NCBI RefSeq assembly: GCF_002575655.3
Contig: NC_053037.3
Location: forward strand, 147,633,207 to 147,697,206
Reading direction: 5' to 3'
DNA from: Aegilops tauschii subsp. strangulata
Lineage: Eukaryota; Streptophyta; Magnoliopsida; Poales; Poaceae
DNA length: 64,000 bases
Position 1 is the stretch's first letter; the number at the start of each line of letters is the position of its first letter. This document shows, piece after piece, positions 59,742 to 64,000 of this stretch. A program made the position numbers and the translations under genes. The notes under the pieces were generated by a model that saw nothing but the letters and a program-made list of their open reading frames with translations, did not search any database and was not told where the DNA came from.

Positions 59742-60322
59742 TGACGATGACATAGACCTGGGGTAGGGTCATAGGCCTGACCTATAAGCCCTATCCAGGG
59801 TCATTATCAAAGAAGCAAAGAAACCTAAAAGGCAACAGGAAGGGCCCTGCCAAGGCGTCGAGTGCTATCCACTCGACTGATCAACCACTCGGAGATCTGT
59901 CCTTCCTGTGATCACTCGACCATATAAAGAACCACTCGACCTATTGAAGATCAGGAGTCGCCCAGCACAGCAACGGTCAGGCATTCACTCCGTAGTCTTT
60001 AAAGTCATTTGTAACACTTATTGCTGGCGTTACCAGTAACGCCCTACATTTATGTACATTGAACCCCTATAACGGAGGGGAGCTGGGGTCCTGGCGCACT
60101 CTATATAAGCCACCCCCCTCCTCTGGGACAAGGGTTCACACTCCCTGTAATATTCACACGCATAATCCAATCGACCGCCTCGGGGCTCCAAGACGTAGGG
60201 CTATTACTTCCTCCGAGAAGGGCCTGAACTCGTAAACTCGCGTGTACAACTTCACCATAGCTAGGATCTTGCCTCTCCATACCTAACCCCCCTCTTCTAC
60301 TGTCAGTCTTAGAACTACGACA
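59742..60322 (+). repeat. 3' LTR of the Tat element
   Basis: It matches 47175-47752 with about 20 substitutions and small indels and is followed by the TSD ACTGG. The TATA box CTCTATATAAGCC is conserved at about 60098. Confidence 0.9.
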
Positions 60323-60930
60323 ACTGGTCCGAATTGGACTAGGGAAAGGGGGCGCCCCTTCCTTCCTTCTCCTTCCCCCTTTCCCTTTTTCCTATTCCAT
60401 GTGGGAGGTGGAATCCTACTAGGACTAGGGAGTCCTAGTAGGACTCCACACTTTGGGCGCGCCCTATGAGGGCCGGCCTCCTCCTCCCTCCATCCTTTAT
60501 ATACATGGCCAGGGGGCACCCCATAGACACAAGTTGATCATTGATCTTTTAGCCGTGTGCGGTGCCGCCCTCCACCATAATCCACCTCAGCCATATCGTC
60601 GTAGTGCTTAGGAGAAGCCCTGCGCTGGTAGCTTCATCATCACCGTCATCACGCCATCGTGCTGACGAAGCTCTCCCTCGAAGCTCTACTGGATCGTGAG
60701 TTCGTGGGACGTCACCGAGCTGAACGTGTGCAGATCGCGGAGGTGCCGTACATTTGGTACTAGGATCGGTCGATCGTGAAGACATACAACTACATCAACC
60801 GCGTTTTCATAACGCTTCCGCTTTCGGTCTACGAGGGTACGTGGACAACACTCTCCCCTCTCATTGCTATGCATCACCATGATCTTGCGTGTGCGTAAGA
60901 ATTTTTTTGAAATTACTACATTCCCCAATA

Positions 60931-60979
60931 ATAACATCATGAATACTTCATAAATTATAGATACGTTGGAGACGTATCA
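60931..60979 (-). repeat. LTR piece 1 (start) of the minus-strand element
   Basis: On the minus strand it begins TGATACGTCTCCAACGTATC at 60979 and runs to the ATAAC TSD of solo LTR B. Confidence 0.85.
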
Positions 60980-60995
60980 GCATCCCCAAGCTTAA
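60980..60995 (-). other. Polypurine tract of the minus-strand element
   Basis: TTAAGCTTGGGGATGC on the minus strand directly precedes the LTR start, which sets the orientation of the level-1 element. Confidence 0.85.
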
Positions 60996-62428
60996 TTCCT
61001 ACTCGTCCTCGAGTAGGTAAATGATAAAATAAATAATTTATGAAGTGTGAATGCTAGCAAAGTGCATAAGTTTTATCAATGATAATTTCAATCACTTTTC
61101 CTAGCATCATAACAGCAATCTTTCTTATAAAACTTCTCATGTTATAGTAGCAACCAATTCACATGTTAAGGTTCAAACAATGAACTCTCTTGAAACTCAA
61201 CAACCTATGTTCTTAGTCACCAAGCAATTGCAATTCAACTTATTCAACGGAGTTTAAGTAAGAGCTCCACATACTCAACTATCATATAGTCTTCTATGAT
61301 TGCTAACACTCACCGCACACACATGAGCAAAACGTTTCAACCGGACACATAGAAAGATAGGGGCTTATTGTTCTGCCTCCCAACGTATTCACCTCAAGGG
61401 TGATGTCAACAATAATACCTCATGCTACCCATATTCAATTGGACATATGTGCCTAGATCTTTCCTCACCACATGCTTGCCAAAAGAGAAAAATAAAAAGG
61501 AATAAAGAGAATAACTTTGACTCTTTGCATAAAAGTAAATACTGAAAAGTAAAAGATAGGCCCTTCGCAGAGGGAAGCAGAGGTTTCCATGCGCTTATTT
61601 GTTTGTATGCTCAATCCCTTAGTGCAAAAGAACGTCACATTATATTGCCCCTTATGATAACAACCTTTATTATGCAGTCCGTCGCTTTTATTGCTTTGCC
61701 ATCATAAGTTCGTACAACGCTCAATTTTCTCTTACACTAAATGATCTAGCACTTTTAGAAGCAATTTTTATTGCCTTATTGCACCTATGACAACTTACTT
61801 GAAGTATCTTGCTCAATCCTTAGGTAGGTATGGTGGACTCTTGAAGATAAGATTTGGGTTTAAGGGTTTTTGGATGCACAAGTAGTATCTCTACTTAGTG
61901 CGGAATTTTTGGCTAGCAAAGATCGGGGGCAAGCACCACATGTTGAAGGATCTATGACAATATGACTTCTATGTGAATATGAACAAACATAAATCATTAC
62001 GTTGTCTTCCTTATCCAACGTCAACAATTTTGGCATATAATATTTTGATGGGGGCTCACAATCACAAAAGATTTCTAGGATAGTGTATTTTGCATGTGAA
62101 AGTTCTCTTCCTTATACTAATTATTCGTGAATTGCTTCTATGACCAATATTGTGATTGTCAAGCCTCAAAAGATTTCACTTTCTAAACCCAATGTGAGTC
62201 TACCACTAGGCATGATATGATTTCAACTTCATGACATTCAATTTTTTCAACAATTTGCTCATAGGATATAAGTGAAGCACAAGAGCAAATGACAAACTAC
62301 TCCAAAAAGATAAAAGTGAAGATCAAACGAGTAGTTAAGTAAATGGGTAGCTAATTGAGGACTCTCTCTTATTTAAAACTTTCAGATCTAAGTATTTTAT
62401 TAAAACAGCAAACAAAACAAAATAAAAT
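60996..62428 (-). other. Internal non-coding DNA of the minus-strand element
   Basis: AT-rich DNA with no protein-like frame. It is of the same kind as the non-coding 2350-4750 stretch of the plus-strand element: for example GCCCTTCGCAGAGGGAAGCA at about 61560-61579 is the inverted form of the TCCCCTCTGCGAAGGGAATA region at about 4266-4285. Confidence 0.65.
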
Positions 62429-64000
62429 GACATTCCAAGGATAGCACACATCATGTGAAGAAGCAAAAACTTAGGATCAACCAATACTAACCGATAATTG
62501 TTGATGAACAAAGGTGGGATGCCTACCGGGGCATCCCCAAGCTTAGATGCTTGAGACTTCTTGAATATTATCTTGGGATGCCTTGTGCATCCCCAAGCTT
62601 GAGCTATTGTGTCTCCTTAATTCTTCTCATATCACGGTTTTACTAAATCTCAAAAGCTTCATCCACACAAAACTCAACAAGAACTCGTGAGATAAGTTAG
62701 TATAAACCAATACAAAAACCTTATCATTCTCTACTGTAGAAAATCACTAAAATTATTATTCAACATTGCATACTAAATGCCTCTGCATATTTAATACTCC
62801 TATCCTCAAATAGATTCATTAAACAAGCAAGCATATGCAAACAATGCAAACATAACAGCAATCTGCCAAAACAATACAGTCTGTCAAGAATGCAAGAGTA
62901 TCAATACTTATTCAACTACAAAAGTTATGAAATTCTACCACATTGTAGAAAATTTATCAGAGCTTATTATGCAAAAAGTTTCAACATTTTATCACTTTCT
63001 AACTTTCGTCGGGAATTTTTGCAACATCGATAAACTTTCTGTTTTCAAACAGCAACAAGTATACTTGCAATATAAGCATGGCAAATGCTATCAATGCCAC
63101 TTTTATTGAAATAAAAGATGCAAAACATTATTATAAATAACAGCAAGAAAATTCTTAAAAAGGTAAATTGACGCTCCAAGCAAAACACATATCATGTGAC
63201 GAATGAAAACATAGCTCCAAGTGAGGTTACCGATAATGTTGAAGACGAAAGAGGGGATGCCTTCCGGGGCATCCCCAAGCTTAGTTGCTTGGATATTCCT
63301 TGAATATTACCTTGGGGTGCCTCGGGAATCCCCAAGCTTAGGGTCTTGTTACTCCTTATTCTCCTCATATCGATATCTCACCCAAAACTTGAAAACTTCA
63401 ATCACACAAAACTTAACGGAACTTTGTGAGATAGGTTAGTATGATAAAGAGCAAACCATTTCACTTTGGTACTTTCAAAGACAATATTCATAATTGTTTC
63501 TACACAATTACTACTGTAGCATATCATTACCACAATTTCTATTGAGCAATATAAGCCATAGAAACTAGAAAGCAAGCAAATTATGCATTGAAAACAGAAT
63601 CTGTCAAAAACAGAACAGTCTGTAGTAATCTGTACTCAAACCATACTTATGCTACTCCAAAAATTATGAAACTAATTGCACCACGTGAGAAATTTGTATA
63701 TTAATCTTATGCAAAAAGAATCAACTCAAAATCACTCTTCTGTTGAAAATGAGAATTATTTTTGTGAGCTCAAAAGTTTCTGTTTTTCAGCAAGATCAAA
63801 TCAACTATCACCCAACATGATCCCAAAGGCTTTACTTGGCACTTTATTGAAACAAAAGCAATAAAACATGATCAATATAGTAGCACAATCATGTGAACAC
63901 ACAAAAACAGTAGGTAAAAGTGTTGGGTTGTCACCCAACAAGCGCTTTTCTTTAATGCCGTTTAGCTAGGCACGATGATTTCAATGATGCTCGCATAAAA
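62429..64000 (-). repeat. About 736-bp tandem repeats carrying PPT-like sequences
   Basis: The unit with CATATCATGTGA[CA]GAA begins at about 62446 and 63182, and a third copy seems to start near 63870. Each unit holds a GGGGCATCCCCAAGCTTAG block followed about 50-60 bp later by a second ATCCCCAAGCTT (62538/62590 and 63268/63330), which on the minus strand read as AAGCTTGGGGAT, the same core as the PPT at 60980. The rest is AT-rich and non-coding. The array runs off the right edge. Confidence 0.75.

Larger units (their letters stand above)
47175..60322 (+). mobile_element. Tat-lineage Ty3/gypsy retrotransposon with antisense gene
   Basis: LTRs are at 47175-47752 and 59742-60322 and the TSD ACTGG is perfect (47170-47174, 60323-60327). 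The LTRs differ by roughly 20 substitutions in about 578 bp plus small indels (about 3.5 percent, by eye). Order: LTR, PBS, gag, protease, RT, RNase H, archaeal-type RNase H, integrase, tandem repeats, antisense gene, PPT, LTR. A second RNase H between the classic one and integrase is the hallmark of the Tat lineage. Six stops and two frameshifts make the copy defective. Confidence 0.9.
46055..60930 (+). mobile_element. Solo LTR B, same Copia-like family, split by the Tat element
   Basis: It consists of 46055-47174 and 60328-60930 (about 1.72 kb). It starts TGAAGGAAATATG and ends CCCCAATA, where the terminal CA has changed to TA. The TSD ATAAC is perfect (46050-46054, 60931-60935). It is highly similar to solo LTR A in its first kilobase but differs in the GC-rich leader. 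It is a separate insertion, because its TSD differs and the spacer belongs to the older LTR. Confidence 0.82.
6179..64000 (-). mobile_element. Minus-strand gypsy-type element, 3' LTR split by nested insertions
   Basis: On the minus strand the LTR starts TGATACGTCTCC at 60979, directly after a PPT (60980-60995), and ends at 6179 with GTAGACATCA. The four pieces (60979-60931, 46054-45974, 44225-43652, 7076-6179) join into one LTR of about 1.6 kb; each junction is explained by an insertion with its own TSD. The internal part continues from 60980 to beyond the right edge. The LTR type is the common Sabrina-like one of Triticeae (name tentative). The base run GTTAT at 6174-6178 would be the left TSD; the right one lies outside the window. 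Confidence 0.85.

Overview
The window is nuclear DNA of a large-genome grass, most likely Triticeae (wheat, Aegilops or barley type). The evidence is the dense nesting of LTR retrotransposons, a CACTA transposon with the TIR and GGCCC-rich subterminal style of that tribe, Stowaway- and hAT-type MITEs, and plant gene families (F-box/DUF295, NAC). I see no prokaryotic features, no tRNA or rRNA genes and no CRISPR array.

Almost everything can be placed in a stack of insertions supported by target-site duplications (TSDs). Level 0 is a plus-strand, left-truncated, non-autonomous Ty3/gypsy element (1-6178). Level 1 is a minus-strand gypsy-type element. Its 3' LTR starts at 60979 and ends at 6179, so it is spread over the window in four pieces (6179-7076, 43652-44225, 45974-46054, 60931-60979), and its internal DNA runs from 60980 past the right edge. 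Level 2, inside that LTR, holds a 36.6-kb CACTA element (7077-43651, TSD TAA) and two solo LTRs of one Copia-like family only 81 bp apart (44226-45973 and 46055-60930, the latter split). Level 3 holds a coding-free, LARD-like gypsy element (15014-26688, TSD CCGAC) inside the CACTA and a Tat-lineage gypsy element (47175-60322, TSD ACTGG) inside the second solo LTR. MITEs also lie in the CACTA.

The CACTA element is the most unusual part. It has no visible transposase but carries gene material with introns: an apparently intact four-exon F-box/DUF295 gene (32736-34520), a paralogue with one in-frame stop (36663-38518), a NAC-domain pseudogene (38790-39553), and two decayed minus-strand coiled-coil genes. 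One of these is split by the LARD-like element and the other has a hAT MITE in its last exon. Subterminal DNA on both sides is built of tandem repeats (GGCCC-rich, about 300 bp, 717 bp, 81 bp, and short CTGTTCATCC motifs).

The Tat element has a once-continuous gag-pol frame, now broken by six stops and two frameshifts, with protease, reverse transcriptase, RNase H, a second archaeal-type RNase H, and integrase. Between pol and the 3' LTR it carries a multi-exon antisense gene (59213 to 55304) with its own TATA-like box, a putative gypsy-type transposon domain (PF04195-like) and coiled coils. Sense and antisense genes converge on arrays of 73-bp and 82-bp tandem repeats. The right 3 kb is internal DNA of the level-1 element, built of roughly 736-bp tandem repeats that carry repeated polypurine-tract-like sequences.
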